Part shown: positions 42,405-54,519 of the stretch, one piece after another
Position numbering within the stretch: the stretch's first letter is position 1
Layout of the letters: every line of letters starts with the position of its first letter
Source of the DNA: Caulobacter sp. 17J80-11
GTDB taxonomy: Bacteria; Pseudomonadota; Alphaproteobacteria; Caulobacterales; Caulobacteraceae
Assembly: GCF_014349105.1 (NCBI RefSeq)
Contig: NZ_JACSJI010000001.1
Location: 124,001 to 188,000 of the forward strand
Length of the DNA stretch: 64,000 nucleotides
Direction: 5' to 3'
The notes under the pieces: generated by a model
What the model was told of the DNA's origin: nothing
What the model saw: the letters and a program-made list of their open reading frames with translations, nothing else
Database searches by the model: none
Position numbers and translations under genes: made by a program

Positions 42405-42908
42405 ATGGCGAACAAGATTCGAATTCTGGGGCTCGACCCCGGCCTGCGCCGCACAGGCTGGGGCGTGGTGGCCAGCGAGGGCTCGCGGCTGTCCTGGGTC
42501 GCCCACGGGGTCATCGCGCCGGACGAGGGTGCGCCCTTCGCCGAGCGTCTGCTTCACCTGTTCGAAGAGATCACCAAGGTGATCGAGACCTGGACGCCGG
42601 ACGAGGCGGCGGTCGAGGAGACCTTCGTGAACGTCAACGGGGCCTCGACCCTGAAGCTGGGCCACGCGCGGGCCTGCGCCCTGATCGCTCCGGCCCGCGC
42701 CGGGCTGTCGGTGGCGGAGTACGCGCCCACGGAAGTGAAGAAGGCGCTGGTCGGCACCGGCGGCGCCGACAAGACCCAGGTCGCGTTCATGGTGAAACGG
42801 CTGCTGCCGACCGCCGGCGACGTGAAGGCCGACGCCGCCGACGCCCTGGCCGTCGCCGTGGCGCACGCGCATGCGCGCAAGGTTCGTAATTTCGGGAGCG
42901 CCGCATGA
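42405..42908 (+). CDS. ruvC: Holliday junction endonuclease RuvC
   Basis: RuvC cuts Holliday junctions at the end of homologous recombination. The 167-residue product begins [20 protein letters not shown], giving the first catalytic Asp. It continues with [10 protein letters not shown] (Glu) and ends with the [16 protein letters not shown] block carrying the remaining acidic residues. An ATG four codons upstream is possible, but MANKIRIL is the usual start. The gene overlaps ruvA by four bases, and ruvA overlaps ruvB by four bases. Confidence 0.96.
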   Translation: MANKIRILGLDPGLRRTGWGVVASEGSRLSWVAHGVIAPDEGAPFAERLLHLFEEITKVIETWTPDEAAVEETFVNVNGASTLKLGHARACALIAPARAGLSVAEYAPTEVKKALVGTGGADKTQVAFMVKRLLPTAGDVKADAADALAVAVAHAHARKVRNFGSAA

Positions 42909-43525
42909 TCGGCAGACTGCGGGGCGTGCTGGCCGAGGTCGGCGACGAAGAGGCGCTCGTGGACGTCGGCGGCGTGGGCTACGTCGTGCGCTGCGGCGTG
43001 CGCACCCTCTCGCGCCTGCCCGCGCCCGGCGAAGAGGTGCTGCTGCACGTCGAAACCCAGTGGTCGCAGGACCAGGGCCCCAGGCTTTACGGCTTCCTGG
43101 CCCGCGACGACCGCCGCGCCTTCGTTGCCCTGCAGGGCGTCCAGGGCGTGGGCCCCAAGGCGGCGCTGGGCGTGCTGGACGTGCTGACGCCCTCCGAGCT
43201 GGCCCAGGCGGTCGCGCGTGAGGACAAGGCCGCGGTCGGCCGCGCCAACGGCGTCGGCCCCAAGCTGGCGCTCCGCATCGTCGTCGAACTGAAGGACAAG
43301 CAGCTGACCGAAGTCGGCGCCTTCCAGCCGAGCGCGCTGCCTTCCGCCCCCGCCGCGGCCCCGGCCGCGCCGTCCGTGTCGGGCGAGGCGGTCGCCGCCC
43401 TGCTGGGCCTGGGCATGTCCGAGCCGAATGCGCGCCGCGCGGTCGACCAGGCGCTGATCCGGCTGGGTGAGGACGCCGCCATCTCGGCGGTCATCAAGGC
43501 CGCCCTGCAGGAGCTCGGGCGGTGA
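42905..43525 (+). CDS. ruvA: Holliday junction DNA helicase subunit RuvA
   Basis: RuvA tetramers bind the four-way junction and position RuvB. The 206-residue product has an N-terminal OB-fold ([30 protein letters not shown]), helix-hairpin-helix motifs in [17 protein letters not shown] and [18 protein letters not shown], and a C-terminal domain III ([22 protein letters not shown]) that contacts RuvB. An Ala/Pro-rich flexible linker lies near 140-155. Confidence 0.97.
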   Translation: MIGRLRGVLAEVGDEEALVDVGGVGYVVRCGVRTLSRLPAPGEEVLLHVETQWSQDQGPRLYGFLARDDRRAFVALQGVQGVGPKAALGVLDVLTPSELAQAVAREDKAAVGRANGVGPKLALRIVVELKDKQLTEVGAFQPSALPSAPAAAPAAPSVSGEAVAALLGLGMSEPNARRAVDQALIRLGEDAAISAVIKAALQELGR

Positions 43526-44547
43526 GCCGGCTGATCTCCGGGGAAGCCCAGGGCGGCGAGACCTACGACAAGGCGCTGCGGCCCCAGACCCTGAGCGAAT
43601 TCGTCGGCCAGGAGCCGATCAAGGCCAACCTGCAGGTGTTCGTCGACGCCGCCCGCGGCCGCGGCGAGGCCTTGGACCACGTGCTGCTGTTCGGCCCGCC
43701 GGGCCTGGGTAAGACCACCCTGGCCCAGATCGTCGCCCGCGAACTGGGCGTGAACTTCCGCGCCACGGCCGGGCCGGTGCTGGCCAAGGCCGGCGACCTG
43801 GCGGCCATCCTGACCAACCTCGAGCCGCGCGACGTCCTGTTCATCGACGAGATCCACCGCCTGGCCCCGGCCGTCGAGGAGATCCTCTATCCGGCGATGG
43901 AGGACTACGTGCTGGACCTGGTGATCGGGGAGGGGCCCTCGGCGCGCTCGGTGCGTATCGATCTGGCGCCCTTCACCCTGGTCGGCGCGACTACGCGGGC
44001 GGGCCTGCTGGCCACGCCGCTGCGCGACCGCTTCGGCATTCCGCTGCGGCTGGAGTTCTACACCCCCGACGAGCTGAAACGGGTGATCCTGGGGGCGGCG
44101 CGCAAGATGGGTGCGCCCCTGTCCGACGAAGGCGCGGCCGAGATCGCCACCCGCGCACGCGGCACGCCGCGGGTGGCCGGCCGGCTGCTGCGGCGCGTGC
44201 GCGATTTCGCGACCGCCGAGGGGGCCGAGGTGATCGACCGGCTGTGCGCCGCCCGCGCCCTGGCGCGCCTGGACGTCGACGAGGTCGGGCTGGACAGCCT
44301 GGACCGTCGCTACCTGCGCGCCATGATCGAGAACTACGGCGGCGGACCGGTCGGCATGGACACCATCGCCGCCGCCATCGCCGAAGCCCGCGACGCGGTC
44401 GAGGACGTGATCGAGCCCTACCTGCTGCAGCAGGGCTTCATCCAGCGCACGCCGCGCGGGCGCATGGCCTGCGCCAAGGCCTATGCGCACCTGGGCCTGA
44501 CCGCGCCTGCGCCCAAGCCCGGTCAGGCGGGTCTTTTCGAAGACTGA
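43522..44547 (+). CDS. ruvB: Holliday junction branch-migration ATPase RuvB
   Basis: RuvB is the AAA+ motor of branch migration. The 341-residue product starts with GTG at 43522, overlapping the ruvA stop in GTGA. It has [20 protein letters not shown], Walker [13 protein letters not shown], Walker [25 protein letters not shown] and sensor region [21 protein letters not shown]-terminal winged helix with [18 protein letters not shown] completes it. It is the last gene of the ruvCAB operon. Confidence 0.97.
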   Translation: MSRLISGEAQGGETYDKALRPQTLSEFVGQEPIKANLQVFVDAARGRGEALDHVLLFGPPGLGKTTLAQIVARELGVNFRATAGPVLAKAGDLAAILTNLEPRDVLFIDEIHRLAPAVEEILYPAMEDYVLDLVIGEGPSARSVRIDLAPFTLVGATTRAGLLATPLRDRFGIPLRLEFYTPDELKRVILGAARKMGAPLSDEGAAEIATRARGTPRVAGRLLRRVRDFATAEGAEVIDRLCAARALARLDVDEVGLDSLDRRYLRAMIENYGGGPVGMDTIAAAIAEARDAVEDVIEPYLLQQGFIQRTPRGRMACAKAYAHLGLTAPAPKPGQAGLFED

Positions 44548-44585
44548 CGAATATGGTCGGTTCGCGCCGGCCGCAGGAGGACAGC

Positions 44586-44984
44586 ATGCGCAAGATGACC
44601 GTGAAGCCGACCCGGCGGACGTGGATCCTGATTTTCGGCCTGCTCGCCGCCGTCGCCGTCGGGGCCTGGGTGCTGAAGCAGGGCGCCGCCAAGCGGGCCG
44701 CCGCCCACCGCCCGGCCGTGGCGCTGTCGGCCGGGGCCGAACAGGCCCGCGGCGCGCTGAAGACCCGCGTCGGCAGGGACGTGGACCTGCTCTACGTGAC
44801 CGAGCCGGGCGCCGGAGTGGTGTGCGGCTACTACGGCCGGAAGGCTGAGAAGCCGGGCCAGCCGGTGCGGGCCGCCAGCTTCGTGTTCCAGAACGGCCAG
44901 GTGGTCCTCGGCGCCGACAAGGGGGCGGAGTGGAACGCCTTCCAGAAGGCGGCCTGCGGGGCCGGCTGGACGGCGCAGCCCTGA
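44586..44984 (+). CDS. Membrane-anchored periplasmic protein of unknown function
   Basis: The start ATG at 44586 follows an AGGAGG sequence. The 132-residue product has a basic N-terminus (MRKMTVKPTRRTW), one hydrophobic helix at about residues 13-30 (ILIFGLLAAVAVGAWVL), and a soluble domain of about 100 residues with two cysteines (VVCGYYGRK and AACGAG). Those cysteines could form a disulfide in the periplasm. No family is recognised. It lies between ruvB and ybgC on the same strand, with two bases before ybgC, so it is probably cotranscribed with the tol genes. Confidence 0.78.
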   Translation: MRKMTVKPTRRTWILIFGLLAAVAVGAWVLKQGAAKRAAAHRPAVALSAGAEQARGALKTRVGRDVDLLYVTEPGAGVVCGYYGRKAEKPGQPVRAASFVFQNGQVVLGADKGAEWNAFQKAACGAGWTAQP

Positions 44985-44986
44985 GC

Positions 44987-45445
44987 ATGAGCGCCGATCT
45001 CGTCGCCACGGCCGGCCAGTTCGTCGGCCGCGACCATCTGCTGCCGGTCCGGGTCTATTACGAGGACACCGACTTCACCGGCCTGGTCTATCACGCCAAC
45101 TACCTGCGCTATTTCGAGCGCGGCCGGTCGGACTTTCTCCGGGTCGTGTCCTCGGGCCACACCGAGCTGCTGGAGCGCGAGGATCCGCTCGCTTTCGTGG
45201 TCGTGCGTATGGAGATCGACTACCTGCGCGGCGCGCGCATCGACGACGCCCTGGTGGTGCGCACGGCCTACGACCGGGTCAAAGGGCCGCGCCTTATTAT
45301 CTCGCAATCGATTGAACGGGCCGGCGAAATCGTGTGTCGTGCGAAGGTCGAGGCGGCCTGCATCGACCTCGCCGGCCGCCCGCGCAGACCGCCCAGGCAG
45401 ATGATCGAGCATCTGCGACCGTGGCTTCTGCCCGACGCGCCGTAG
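44987..45445 (+). CDS. ybgC: Tol-Pal-associated acyl-CoA thioesterase
   Basis: YbgC is a hotdog-fold thioesterase encoded at the head of tol-pal clusters; it hydrolyses acyl-CoA and has been linked to phospholipid metabolism. The 152-residue product contains the active-site region RVYYEDTDFTGLVYHANYLRYFERGRSDFLR, with the catalytic Asp in YEDTDF, and MEIDYLRGARIDD. The start at ATG 44987 (MSADLVATAG) follows the previous stop by two bases. tolQ follows 71 bases later. Confidence 0.95.
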   Translation: MSADLVATAGQFVGRDHLLPVRVYYEDTDFTGLVYHANYLRYFERGRSDFLRVVSSGHTELLEREDPLAFVVVRMEIDYLRGARIDDALVVRTAYDRVKGPRLIISQSIERAGEIVCRAKVEAACIDLAGRPRRPPRQMIEHLRPWLLPDAP

Positions 45446-45516
45446 ATTTGTCGCGTTCGATCTGTTGAATATGGTCGCGCTTAGCCGACCTGGCGAACTT
45501 CATACGGGAGCTGTTC

Positions 45517-46230
45517 ATGGCCGAGGGCGTGAACCCTGACACCCTGAACATCATCAGCCTGTTCATGCAGGCCGACTGGGTCGTGAAACTGGTGATGATC
45601 GGGCTGGCGATCGCCTCGCTGTGGTCGTGGGCCGTCATCCTGGACAAGACCGTCCGCTTCGGCGCCCTGAACCGGCAGGCCGACGCCTTCGAGGCCGCCG
45701 CCGGGACCGGCCGGTCGCTGGACGACCTGGCCGCCCAGGCCGGCGACAACCCGCGCCACCCGCTGCCCCTGCTGCTGGTCACCGCGCTGAAGGACTGGCG
45801 CGAGACCCGCGCCCGCGGTCCGCTCAGCGACACCCAGACGGCGCTTCTGATGCAGCGCATCGACCGGGCGCTGGACGCCGTGATCGCGCGTGAGAACCGC
45901 AAGATCGAAGACGGCCTGGGCGTGCTGGCGGTGGTCGCCACCGCTTCGCCCTTCATCGGCCTGTTCGGCACGGTGTGGGGCATCATGCACGCCTTCGACG
46001 CCATCGCCGCGTCGGGCAACACCAACCTGGCCACCGTCGCCCCGGCCATCGCCGAAGCGCTGTTCGCCACCGCCATCGGCCTGGGCGCGGCCATTCCGGC
46101 CTACATCGCCTACAACAAGTTCTCGCTGGACGCGTCGAAGTTCGCCGGCCGCATGGAGAGCTTCGCCGACGACCTGGGCGTCGCCGTCGCCAAGAAGCTG
46201 GGCGACCGCCTCAACGACCGGGCGGCCTGA
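45517..46230 (+). CDS. tolQ: Tol-Pal system protein TolQ
   Basis: TolQ forms, with TolR, the inner-membrane proton channel that powers the Tol-Pal system during outer-membrane constriction. The 237-residue product has three membrane helices, at about 26-46 ([18 protein letters not shown]), 131-155 ([23 protein letters not shown]) and 165-195 (containing [27 protein letters not shown]). The [15 protein letters not shown] segment is the MotA/TolQ/ExbB signature. tolR starts three bases after its stop. Confidence 0.97.
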   Translation: MAEGVNPDTLNIISLFMQADWVVKLVMIGLAIASLWSWAVILDKTVRFGALNRQADAFEAAAGTGRSLDDLAAQAGDNPRHPLPLLLVTALKDWRETRARGPLSDTQTALLMQRIDRALDAVIARENRKIEDGLGVLAVVATASPFIGLFGTVWGIMHAFDAIAASGNTNLATVAPAIAEALFATAIGLGAAIPAYIAYNKFSLDASKFAGRMESFADDLGVAVAKKLGDRLNDRAA

Positions 46231-46233
46231 TCC

Positions 46234-46710
46234 ATGGGCATGTCGTTGCAGGGCGGCGACGGGCGCGGCCGCCGGCGCATCCGCCGCCGCCAGACCCTGT
46301 CGGAAATCAACGTCACGCCGCTGGTCGACGTGATGCTGGTGCTCTTGATCATCTTCATGATCTCGGCGCCGCTGCTGACGGTGGGCGTCGAGGTCGAACT
46401 GCCGAAGACCGAGGCCCAGGCGCTCTCCGACTCCAAGGAAGAGCCGCTGACCGTCTCCATCCGCCGCGACGGCGCGATCTTCATCCAGGAGACCGCCATC
46501 GACTATGCGGAGCTGGCCCCGCGCCTGACCGCCCTGGCCGGCGAAGTCCTCGACAAGCCGATCTACGTGCGCGCCGACGGCGGCGCGCCGTACGAGTCCG
46601 TGGCCCGCGTCATGGCCAAGCTGTCGACCTCGGGCTTCACCAAGATCAACCTGATCACCGACACGGCCGGCAACGGCGCCGACAAGGCGTCCAAGCCGGA
46701 CGCCGGCTGA
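46234..46710 (+). CDS. tolR: Tol-Pal system protein TolR
   Basis: TolR is the second channel component. The 158-residue product has a basic cytoplasmic N-terminus, then [21 protein letters not shown], where the Asp in PLVDVML is the essential proton-path residue. A periplasmic ExbD/TolR domain follows with [11 protein letters not shown] and [21 protein letters not shown]. It is coupled to tolA, which begins three bases after its stop. Confidence 0.97.
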   Translation: MGMSLQGGDGRGRRRIRRRQTLSEINVTPLVDVMLVLLIIFMISAPLLTVGVEVELPKTEAQALSDSKEEPLTVSIRRDGAIFIQETAIDYAELAPRLTALAGEVLDKPIYVRADGGAPYESVARVMAKLSTSGFTKINLITDTAGNGADKASKPDAG

Positions 46711-46713
46711 CGC

Positions 46714-47511
46714 GTGGCGATGCGCAAGAACGGTCTCACCCCGGCCCTGATCGGATCGGCCCTGCTGCACGTGGCCGTGTTCGGCTTTGCGCTGTGGAAA
46801 TGGCCGGATCAGACGCGCGAGGTGCTGAACGCCGTCCCGGTGCAGATCGTCTCCGACATGCCGGCCCTGGCGCCCGCCCCCGCCGCCGACCACCCGGAGA
46901 TGGACGAGACGCCGACGCCCGCGGTCGAAGAGCCCGCGCCGGAGCCGACCCCGCCGACGCCGGAGCCGCCCAAGCCGACCCCGCCGAAGCCTGAGCCCAA
47001 GCCGGTTCCGCCCAAGCCCGACCCGAAGAAACCGGAGCCCAAGCCGGAGCCGAAGTCGGCCAAGGCCGACAAGGCCCCGGTGAAGAAGCCGACGAAGGAG
47101 GCGGAGACCAGCCCGCTCGACTTCGTGAAGGACCTGTCGCGCTCAAGCTCGAAGCCCAAGTCGAGCCAGGACCCGAATGCGGCCAAGGGCACGTCGCGCA
47201 CAGGCACGGCCCAGGTCGACACGGGCCCGGCGCTCAACGCGCTCGTCTCCAAGCTCAACGACCTGTGGATCGTGAACTGCGCGGCTGAAGGCGTCGATCA
47301 GGTCGTGATCAAGATGCAGTTCAAGCTGTCGAACAATGGCCGCATCAGCGACGGGCCGCGCTGGGTCAATCGGAACAGCGACACGGTCTGGATGGCCGCG
47401 GCCGAGCGCGCCGACGCCGCGATCAGCAAGGGGCAACCGTACACCGAGTTGCCGTCCGAGCTCTTCAATCAGCAGATCACCGTGAACTTCATCGGCAAGA
47501 ACGCCTGCTGA
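46714..47511 (+). CDS. tolA: Tol-Pal system protein TolA
   Basis: TolA spans the periplasm and links the TolQR motor to TolB and Pal. The start is a GTG at 46714, with [25 protein letters not shown] as the membrane anchor. A proline/lysine-rich domain at about 50-150 (repeated [12 protein letters not shown] units) replaces the long helical domain II of E. coli TolA. The C-terminal domain III contains [23 protein letters not shown] and ends in VNFIGKNAC. The protein is 265 residues long. Confidence 0.93.
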   Translation: MAMRKNGLTPALIGSALLHVAVFGFALWKWPDQTREVLNAVPVQIVSDMPALAPAPAADHPEMDETPTPAVEEPAPEPTPPTPEPPKPTPPKPEPKPVPPKPDPKKPEPKPEPKSAKADKAPVKKPTKEAETSPLDFVKDLSRSSSKPKSSQDPNAAKGTSRTGTAQVDTGPALNALVSKLNDLWIVNCAAEGVDQVVIKMQFKLSNNGRISDGPRWVNRNSDTVWMAAAERADAAISKGQPYTELPSELFNQQITVNFIGKNAC

Positions 47512-47606
47512 GCGCGGCGCCGCCGCGCCCAATCTTCGCCGCTTTCCGACTCCACCAATTCACTTTGGCTGCTAAGGTCGAAAAGAAAACGAGGATACGC
47601 CAGCCT

Positions 47607-48938
47607 ATGCGCCTGCCCCGCCCGCTCGTCGCCCTGTTCGCTACGCTCGCCGTGTTCGGGACCTTCGCGCCCGCGACAGCCTGGGCGCAGATCGAGGTCG
47701 ACGTCACGCAGGGCGTGATCAAGCCGGTTCCGATCGCCATCCCGGCCTTCCAGGGGCAGTACGGCGCCGAGATCGCCAAGGTGGTCTCCGATGACCTCGA
47801 ACGTTCGGGCTATTTCCGCCCGATCGATCCGAACGCCTTCATCGAGCGCAATCTCGACATCAGCGTCCAGCCGCGCTTCGCCGACTGGCGCGTGATCAAC
47901 GCCGAGTTCCTGGTCAACGGCCAGTCCGTCGTCGACGCCGACGGCCGGCTGCGGGTCGACTTCCGCCTCTGGAACGTGGCGGGCGAAAAGGGCGTGGACC
48001 TCGCCGGCAAGCCGGGGCAGGTCCCGACGGGACTGCAGTTCACCTCCACCCCGGAGAACTGGCGCAAGATCGCGCACATGATCTCCGACCGGCTCTACGA
48101 ACAGATGACCGGCGCGGGCGGCTACTTCAACACGCGGATCGTGTTCGTGGCCGAGAGCGGTCCGAAGACAAAGCGCCGCAAGGTGCTGGGCATCATGGAC
48201 CAGGACGGCGCCAACCCGCAGTACCTGACCGACGGCACCTATCAGGTGATGACGCCGCGCTTCTCGTCCTCGGACCAGAAGATCACCTACATGGCGCTGG
48301 GCGACAACTTCACCCGCATCTACCTGTTCGACATCGAAACCGGCCGCCAGGAGTCGCTGGGCCAGTTCGAGGGCGCGGTGTTCGCCCCGCGGTTCTCGCC
48401 GGACGGGAGCAAGGTGGCGTTCTCGATCGAACGCGCCGGCAACTCCGACATCTGGACCATGGACCTGCGCACGCGGGCCCGTTCGCGCCTGACCGCGGAC
48501 CCGGCGATCGACACCTCGCCGTCCTATTCGCCGGACGGCCGCTCGATCGTGTTCAACTCCGACCGCGGCGGCAGCCCGCAGCTGTACGTCATGGGCGCCG
48601 ACGGTTCGGGCGCGCGCCGGATCTCCTACGGAAACGGCCGCTATTCGACGCCGGTGTGGAGCCCGAAGGGCGACTGGATCGCCTTCACCAAGCAGGAGGG
48701 CGGCCGCTTCCACATCGGGGTGATGAAGCCGGACGGCTCGGACGAGCGCATCCTGACCTCGAGCTACTTCGAGGAAGGCCCGACCTGGGCCCCGAACGGC
48801 CGCTACATCATGTTCCACCGCGAAGCTCCGGGCGTGCCGCCGCGCCTCTGGATCGTGGACGTGACCGGGCGGATCGAGCGCCAGGCCCCCTATTCGGGCT
48901 CGGCCTCGGACCCGGCCTGGTCGCCGCTGCTCGACTAA
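47607..48938 (+). CDS. tolB: Tol-Pal system beta-propeller protein TolB
   Basis: TolB is a periplasmic protein that shuttles between TolA and Pal. The 443-residue product has a signal peptide ([20 protein letters not shown], cleavage near AWAQ). An N-terminal alpha/beta domain ([26 protein letters not shown]) is followed by a six-bladed propeller with repeated [27 protein letters not shown] and [16 protein letters not shown] motifs. The ATG at 47607 was preferred over an upstream TTG because it gives a clean signal peptide. Confidence 0.96.
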   Translation: MRLPRPLVALFATLAVFGTFAPATAWAQIEVDVTQGVIKPVPIAIPAFQGQYGAEIAKVVSDDLERSGYFRPIDPNAFIERNLDISVQPRFADWRVINAEFLVNGQSVVDADGRLRVDFRLWNVAGEKGVDLAGKPGQVPTGLQFTSTPENWRKIAHMISDRLYEQMTGAGGYFNTRIVFVAESGPKTKRRKVLGIMDQDGANPQYLTDGTYQVMTPRFSSSDQKITYMALGDNFTRIYLFDIETGRQESLGQFEGAVFAPRFSPDGSKVAFSIERAGNSDIWTMDLRTRARSRLTADPAIDTSPSYSPDGRSIVFNSDRGGSPQLYVMGADGSGARRISYGNGRYSTPVWSPKGDWIAFTKQEGGRFHIGVMKPDGSDERILTSSYFEEGPTWAPNGRYIMFHREAPGVPPRLWIVDVTGRIERQAPYSGSASDPAWSPLLD

Positions 48939-49051
48939 GTGGATTTGAAGATTCCGAAACCGCGTTCTAAGAACGTAGCTCAAGCGTGACGGAACCGTCG
49001 CCGACTGTGCGTAAGCTCGGTCGGAAACTCGGGAACAAGGAGAGTAAAAAA

Positions 49052-49591
49052 ATGAAAAACGTCGTTTCTCGCGTCGCTCTGGTCGCGCTGATGGCCGCCT
49101 CGATGGCCGCCTGCGCCAAGAAGCCGGAACCCAAGCCGATCGAGCAGCCGCAACAGCCGGCCGTGGAAGCCCCGCAGCCGCAACCGCAGCCGCCGGTCCA
49201 GCAGCAGCCGACCGGCCCGATCCCGGGCTCGGAGCAGGACTTCGTCATCAACGCCGGCGACCGCGTGTACTTCGACTTCGACCAATACTCCGTGCGCGAC
49301 GAGGCCCGCGGCGTTCTGGACGCCCAGGCCGCCTGGCTGGCCCGCTACCCGGGCGTGACCGTCCGCATCGAAGGCAACGCCGACGAGCGCGGCACCCGCG
49401 AATACAACATGGCTCTGGGCGCCCGCCGCGCCAACGCCGTGCGCGACTACCTGGTCAGCCGCGGCGTTTCGGCCTCGCGCATCGAGACCATCTCCTACGG
49501 TAAGGAACGTCCGATCGATCCGGGCTCCAACGAGGACGCTTGGGCCCGCAACCGGAACGCCCACACCGCCATCACCGCCGGCGCGCGCTAA
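49052..49591 (+). CDS. pal: Peptidoglycan-associated lipoprotein Pal
   Basis: Pal anchors the outer membrane to peptidoglycan. The 179-residue product has a lipoprotein signal with the modified cysteine in SMAACAKK, a Pro/Gln-rich linker (PQPQPQPPVQQQP), and an OmpA-like domain. That domain carries VYFDFDQYSVRDEARGVLDAQ and the diaminopimelate-binding GNADERGTREYNMALGARRA. ATG 49052 is preceded by an AAGGAG site at good spacing. The gap of 113 bases after tolB may hold its own promoter. A strong terminator follows. Confidence 0.97.
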   Translation: MKNVVSRVALVALMAASMAACAKKPEPKPIEQPQQPAVEAPQPQPQPPVQQQPTGPIPGSEQDFVINAGDRVYFDFDQYSVRDEARGVLDAQAAWLARYPGVTVRIEGNADERGTREYNMALGARRANAVRDYLVSRGVSASRIETISYGKERPIDPGSNEDAWARNRNAHTAITAGAR

Positions 49592-49615
49592 TCCGCACGA
49601 CGGAATGAGACGGGG

Positions 49616-49650
49616 AGGGGGCCGGAGCGATCCGGCCCCCTCTTTTCTTG
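49616..49650 (+). terminator. rho-independent terminator after pal
   Basis: GAGGGGGCCGGA (49616-49627) pairs perfectly with TCCGGCCCCCTC (49632-49643) around a four-base loop and is followed by TTTTCTT. It divides tolQRAB-pal from cpoB. Confidence 0.92.
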
Positions 49651-49701
49651 GGCGCGGCCGTGCCGCAAAGTCGTCTGAAAGCCGTGGGAGCCTCCAGGTT
49701 C

Positions 49702-50571
49702 ATGAGAAAAGCTCTTTCCTCCATCTCGGTCCTGACCCTGGGCGCGGTTCTGGCCGCGACCCTGGCCGCCGGCCCGCTGGCCGCCCAGACCAAGCCCGTC
49801 GCCGTCCAGCCGGTCGAGCCGCCCGCCATCGAGTGGGACAAGAAGCGCCTCGAGCGGCTGGAGAAGAACGTCCGCAAGATGGAGAAAGCGCTCGGCCAGT
49901 ATAACGAGCAGGGCGAACCCTTCGTCATCCAGCCCGACCCGGAAGTCGTGGCCCTGCAGGGGCAGGTCGCCAGCCTGACCGGCAAGGTCGCCGACCTCGA
50001 AGAGGCGCTGCAGCGCGTGAACGGCCAGCTGGAGAGTTCCAACTTCGAGCTGACCAAGGCCCGTCAGGCCCAGAACGCCTCGGCCGCCCAGATCGACCCG
50101 CTGCTGGCTCGCATCGCCGCGCTCGAAACCAAGATGGCGACCATGGACACGGCCGCCGCGTCGGCGCCGGCCAAGTCGACGGGCAGCTCGGCGTCGGACT
50201 TCAAGGCCGCCAAGCAGATGATGCTGGAGGGCGACTACGCCGCCGCCGAAAAGGCCTTCGAGGCCTTCGTCGAGGCCTGGTCGGACAGCCCGGAGACGGC
50301 GGAGGCCTGGTACAACCTGGGCGAAATCCGCTTCACCGGCTCGGACCGCGAAGCCACCGCCGTGGCCTACGCCTACGCGCTGAAGGGCTGGCCCAAGACC
50401 AAGTGGGCGCCGGAAGCGGCCGTGAAGTTCTCGACCGCCCTCGCTGGCGCAGGCCGCAACAAGGAAGCGTGCTCCGCCCTGGCCGAATACAACAAGCGCT
50501 ACGCCGAAGGCGCCAGCGCCGCGCTCAAGACCCGCGCGGCCGCGGCCAAGACCAAGGCCAAGTGCGTCTGA
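49702..50571 (+). CDS. cpoB: Cell division coordinator CpoB (YbgF)
   Basis: CpoB links peptidoglycan synthesis to Tol-driven outer-membrane constriction. The 289-residue product has a signal peptide (MRKALSSISVLTLGAVLAAT, cleavage after LAA near residue 28). A coiled-coil region lies at about 45-140 (ALQGQVASLTGKVADLEEAL), and a C-terminal TPR domain starts with FKAAKQMMLEGDYAAAEKAFEAFVEAW. The ATG at 49702 fits the signal peptide. Its last ten bases overlap the start of tilS. Confidence 0.92.
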   Translation: MRKALSSISVLTLGAVLAATLAAGPLAAQTKPVAVQPVEPPAIEWDKKRLERLEKNVRKMEKALGQYNEQGEPFVIQPDPEVVALQGQVASLTGKVADLEEALQRVNGQLESSNFELTKARQAQNASAAQIDPLLARIAALETKMATMDTAAASAPAKSTGSSASDFKAAKQMMLEGDYAAAEKAFEAFVEAWSDSPETAEAWYNLGEIRFTGSDREATAVAYAYALKGWPKTKWAPEAAVKFSTALAGAGRNKEACSALAEYNKRYAEGASAALKTRAAAAKTKAKCV

Positions 50572-51913
50572 TCGACCGCGTCGCGGCCGTCCTCGGCGGC
50601 CGGCTGGACCATCGCAGCAAGGCTCCGATCGCCGTCGCCCTCTCGGGCGGCGGCGATTCTGTTGCGCTGCTGGCCCTGACGCTCGACTGGGCGCGCCCGT
50701 ACGGCCGCCCGGTGCTGGCGCTGAGCGTCGACCACGGGCTGAACCCCGACAGCGCCGCCTGGACCCGCTACGCCGCCGAAACGGCCGCGCGCCTGGGGGC
50801 GGCCCACCGCGCCCTGGCCTGGACCGGCGCGAAGCCCGCGACCGGCCTGCCCGCCGCCGCCCGCGCCGCGCGCCATGCGCTGTTGGCGCAGGCCGCCCGG
50901 GCCGAAGGCGCCGGCGTGATCCTGCTGGGCCACACCGCCGACGACGTCGCCGAAGGCTGGGCCATGCGGGCCGAGGGCTCCAGCCTGGGCGCGCTGCGGG
51001 CCTGGTCGCCGTCGCCGGCCTGGCCGGCTGGGCGGGAGGTCATGCTGCTGCGGCCGATGCTGGGCGCATCGCGCGCCGAGCTGCGGGATTTCCTGACCGG
51101 CCGAGGCCTCGACTGGATCGAGGACCCCGCCAACGCGGATCCCAGGTTCGCTCGCGCCCGCGCGCGCCAGCGTTTGTCCGCGGGTGATCTCACCCCGGCG
51201 AAAGCGCGTCCCGAAATCGCCCCGGGCCGGGACGACCGGGTGAAGTCCCTAGCCACGGCTTGCGCCGAAGACGGCGCCGGCGGCCTCGTGATCGCCCGCG
51301 AGACCCTGCGTAATAGCGAGCCCGGCGCTTTGCGCGCCTTCCTGTCCGCCGCCCTGGTCTGCGCCTCTGGCGGCGCGCGCCCGCCGCGCGGGCCGCGGCT
51401 CGACGCCTTGCTCGCCCGGCTGGCCGCCGAGGACGCCTTCACCGCCACCCTCGCCGGGGCGCGGGTCGAGGCGGACAACGCCCGGCTGCGGATCCTGCGC
51501 GACGCCGGCGAGGCGGCGCGCGGCGGGCTGGCGCCGGTCACGCTCGCCCCGCGAATCGCCTCGGTTTGGGACGGCCGCTTCGAAATCGTCGCCGACCACG
51601 CCTGCGAGGTCCGTCCGCTGAAAGGCCTGGCGGCCCGGCTGGACGCCGCCGACCGGGCGGCGCTAAGAGCGCTCCCCGCCGCGGCCCGGCCCGGCCTCCC
51701 GGTGCTGGTTCGGGACGACCAGGCTCGCCCGGTTCTTGCAGCGCGGGGGGCGTGGGTTCGCGCTTTGGCCCTGTCGAGATTGTTCCGGGCCTGCGGCGTG
51801 ATCGCACACGAACGAGAGAACGGCGTTTCGGCGCATAGCGTCTTAAGGCTCGTATCCCTATGTTCGGAGCCTGAGACACCCCCGGTCGCCGGGGAACAAC
51901 GGTCGAGGTCTTA

Positions 51914-51914
<1 letters not shown>
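50562..51914 (+). CDS. tilS: tRNA(Ile)-lysidine synthetase TilS
   Basis: TilS converts the wobble cytidine of the minor tRNA-Ile (CAU) to lysidine so that it reads AUA. The 450-residue product has the ATP-pyrophosphatase P-loop [14 protein letters not shown] near residue 25, [17 protein letters not shown], and [15 protein letters not shown] with the family's HTxDD pattern. [15 protein letters not shown] is followed by the [19 protein letters not shown] block. The start is GTG at 50562, inside the end of cpoB; this gives [16 protein letters not shown]. ftsH begins on the last base of its stop codon. Confidence 0.93.
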
Positions 51915-53836
<1,922 letters not shown>

Positions 53837-53859
53837 AGGGGCGGCAGCTGAACTGACGG

Positions 53860-53893
53860 AGGGGCGGTCCTGCCGGGCCGCCCCTTTGCTTTG
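53860..53893 (+). terminator. rho-independent terminator of ftsH
   Basis: AGGGGCGG (53860-53867) pairs with CCGCCCCT (53878-53885) across a ten-base loop, followed by TTGCTTT. It lies just after the ftsH stop. Confidence 0.7.
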
Positions 53894-53970
53894 CGCCATG
53901 CGTTGGCGCGGGGGCCCCCTCGCTGCTAAGTTGTTTGCGGCGCCGTGATCGCGCGCCGGGGGGACACATC

Positions 53971-54444
53971 ATGAAATTCGCTGTCGCCGGCCTCGCCATG
54001 GCCGCCGCCGTCTTCGCCGCGAGCGCCGCGAGCGCCGCCACGATCCACGACGGCGGCATGACCGGTCCGGAAGTCGCCGCCTGGCTCAAGGAGAAGGGTT
54101 ACCGCGCCGACCTGTCCAAGGACGACGCGGGCGATCCCATGATCAGCAGCGCGGCGGATGGCATCACTTTCAAGGTCTATTTCTACGACTGCGAAGGGCC
54201 GCGCTGCAAAGCGATCCAGTTTTCGGCCGGGTTCGACCTGAAGGACGGCCTGTCGGCCGCCCAGGCCAACCGCTGGAACCGCGAGAACCGCTATCTCAAG
54301 GTGTATCTCGACGACGATAGCGACCCCTACGTCCAGTACGACGTCAACGTGAACGCCGGGCGCACCATGTCCGGCCTCGACGACGACTTCTCGGTCTGGA
54401 CCGGCATGCTGGGCGACTTCGCCGAGTTCATCGACTGGCGCTGA
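53971..54444 (+). CDS. Exported YbjN-domain protein
   Basis: The 157-residue product has a signal peptide (MKFAVAGLAMAAAVFAASAASA, cleavage near residue 22). It then shows a YbjN-like domain: GPEVAAWLKEKGYRADLSKD, ISSAADGITFKVYFYDCEGPRC, then ANRWNRENRYLKVYLDDDSDPYVQYDV. YbjN domains resemble type III secretion chaperone folds and their periplasmic members have no assigned role. The two cysteines in YDCEGPRC could form a disulfide. It stands between ftsH and folP, with its own probable promoter. Confidence 0.85.
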   Translation: MKFAVAGLAMAAAVFAASAASAATIHDGGMTGPEVAAWLKEKGYRADLSKDDAGDPMISSAADGITFKVYFYDCEGPRCKAIQFSAGFDLKDGLSAAQANRWNRENRYLKVYLDDDSDPYVQYDVNVNAGRTMSGLDDDFSVWTGMLGDFAEFIDWR

Positions 54445-54519
54445 CCCAAGCCGGGCGTTTTCGCGAGCGTCGATCGGGCCTAGAAGGTCCGGGCCCGATC
54501 GCGCCGCAGACGAGTTCGC

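Noticed and set aside
51780-51913. A heat-shock (sigma-32) promoter before ftsH, suggested by CCTATGT
   Set aside because: No matching -35 element lies at the right distance, and the nearby CTTAAG is too close. The evidence is too weak.
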